Assembly: GCA_905235315.1 (NCBI GenBank)
Contig: CAJOLG010000124.1
Coordinates: forward strand, 1 to 5,563
Length of the DNA stretch: 5,563 nucleotides
Source: an uncultured Solobacterium sp.
Lineage (GTDB): Bacteria; Bacillota_I; Bacilli_A; Erysipelotrichales; Erysipelotrichaceae
Direction: 5' to 3'
Below the pieces are notes generated by a model. It searched no databases. It had not been told where the DNA came from and saw nothing but the letters and a program-made list of their open reading frames with translations. Of this stretch, positions 4,580-5,563 are shown one piece after another; within the stretch, counting starts at the first letter, position 1; each line of letters opens with the position of its first letter. The translations under genes were made by a program, and so were the position numbers.

Positions 4580-5563
4580 ATGAAACTGAACACGGAACTG
4601 GTCCTTTCCCTCTTAGCCTGGTACCGCAGTCATAAACGCCGGCTTCCCTGGCGGGATACCGGGAATCCCTACGATGTCTGGATCAGCGAGATCATGCTGC
4701 AGCAGACCCGGGTGGAATTCGTAAAAGAACGGTTTGTCCGCTTCCGGAATGCCCTTCCGGACATTCCCTCCCTGGCATTTGTCTCCGAAGACGATCTGAT
4801 GAAGCTCTGGGAGGGCATGGGCTATTACAGCCGGGCAAGAAACCTGAAGAAATGCGCGCAGACGGTACATGATCAATACCATGATGCGCTGCCGGCAGAT
4901 TATCAGACCCTTCTCACCCTTCCCGGCATCGGCCCGTATACGGCCGGTGCGATTGCCGCAATCGGATTCGGCATTCCGGTACCGGCAGTCGACGGAAATG
5001 TGCTGCGCGTCTTCGCAAGACTCATGGGAGATGCACGGGATATCCGGGGCACAGAGATCCGCAAGGACATTCATGCCTGTATTGCCCGGTTTTGGGACAC
5101 AGAAGGCAGAGAACTGTACCAGGATGATACGAGGTTCATCCCGGATGTTACCCAGGCCTGGATGGAGCTTGGCGCCCTGGTCTGTGTACCAAACGGTGAA
5201 CCGCATTGTGAAGAGTGTCCGCTGCGCGAACCCTGCATTGCGTACCGGCAGAATAAAACGGATACCATTCCCTTCCGCAGCCCCCTGAAAAACCGGGTCA
5301 TTGTTCCGCGCACGATTGCCGTAATTCGGGACGGCAGCCGCTTTCTCTTACGAAAACGGCCGGAGAACGGATTGCTGGCCGGATTATATGAATTCCCGGG
5401 GTATGACGGTACCTTGGACCGGAACACGCTTACGGCTGTACTGATGGAAGAGGGGTTTGTGCCCCTGCGCATTACACAGCTGCCTTCCTCGAAACATGTC
5501 TTCTCCCATGCGGAGTGGCATATGACAGCCTATGAAGTGCAGATTGAAAACGTGGAAGATGTC
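4580..5563 (+). CDS. mutY: Adenine DNA glycosylase MutY, 3' end cut by window
   Basis: MutY removes adenine mispaired with 8-oxoguanine, guarding against G-to-T changes. The first 328 codons are present and the frame is still open at the right edge; homologues of about 350-390 residues suggest a modest C-terminal part is missing. Catalytic Glu37 lies in SEIMLQQTR (36-44). Tyr82 is in GMGYYSRARNL (79-89). The helix-hairpin-helix LPGIGPYTAGAIA (114-126) leads to catalytic Asp138 in VDGN; Glu37, Tyr82 and Asp138 have the same numbers as in E. coli. The [4Fe-4S] cysteines are 202, 210, 213 and 219, spaced C-X7-C-X2-C-X5-C rather than the E. coli X6-X2-X5. The C-terminal NUDIX-like domain shows LLRKRPENGLLAGLYEFPG (256-274) and the 8-oxoguanine-reading FSH loop (308-310). 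No Shine-Dalgarno precedes the ATG, which fits a leaderless message. No later Met could serve, because Glu37 precedes Met39. Confidence 0.96.
   Translation, partial: MKLNTELVLSLLAWYRSHKRRLPWRDTGNPYDVWISEIMLQQTRVEFVKERFVRFRNALPDIPSLAFVSEDDLMKLWEGMGYYSRARNLKKCAQTVHDQYHDALPADYQTLLTLPGIGPYTAGAIAAIGFGIPVPAVDGNVLRVFARLMGDARDIRGTEIRKDIHACIARFWDTEGRELYQDDTRFIPDVTQAWMELGALVCVPNGEPHCEECPLREPCIAYRQNKTDTIPFRSPLKNRVIVPRTIAVIRDGSRFLLRKRPENGLLAGLYEFPGYDGTLDRNTLTAVLMEEGFVPLRITQLPSSKHVFSHAEWHMTAYEVQIENVEDV

Noticed and set aside
4613..5472. Minus-strand frames and an alternative plus-strand frame within mutY
   Set aside because: They are shadows of mutY, whose catalytic and cluster residues are all in the frame that begins at 4580.

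Overview
This 5.6 kb window looks like core chromosome from a low-to-mid GC Bacillota. Base composition is near half GC. The GlmM, NagB and MutY variants resemble those of Clostridia and Erysipelotrichia, but I cannot fix genus or family from sequence reading alone. No mobile element, CRISPR array, phage gene or obvious foreign segment is visible.

Layout: positions 3139 down to 2 form a minus-strand run of three genes. They are a diacylglycerol-kinase-family lipid kinase (2240-3139), glucosamine-6-phosphate deaminase nagB (1352-2143) and phosphoglucosamine mutase glmM (2-1348). nagB and glmM are separated by only 3 nt and almost certainly share a transcript. A 96-nt gap before nagB holds a good extended -10 box and a strong Shine-Dalgarno sequence, so nagB-glmM probably also has its own promoter. 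Diverging from the lipid kinase is a plus-strand family 2 glycosyltransferase (3262-4284), closed by a clean intrinsic terminator. It is met by a convergent minus-strand tRNA-Gly(CCC) unit (tRNA 4453-4523, terminator 4337-4382). Divergent from the tRNA is mutY (4580 to beyond the right edge), an adenine DNA glycosylase cut off by the window end.

How the genes relate: NagB and GlmM both use glucosamine 6-phosphate, NagB draining it to fructose 6-phosphate plus ammonia and GlmM committing it to UDP-GlcNAc and the cell wall. Their tight pairing is the main metabolic theme. The lipid kinase and glycosyltransferase fit a broad cell-envelope context, but nothing ties them to a specific polymer. mutY belongs to DNA repair and is unrelated.

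I did not find a new multi-gene system. The observations most worth checking are regulatory: an apparently leaderless mutY message from a consensus extended -10 promoter; a 14-codon leader reading frame that may couple translation into the glycosyltransferase, which has no Shine-Dalgarno of its own; a structured trailer with repeated hairpin motifs behind the tRNA; and a NagB that lacks one of the arginines used for allosteric control in E. coli.
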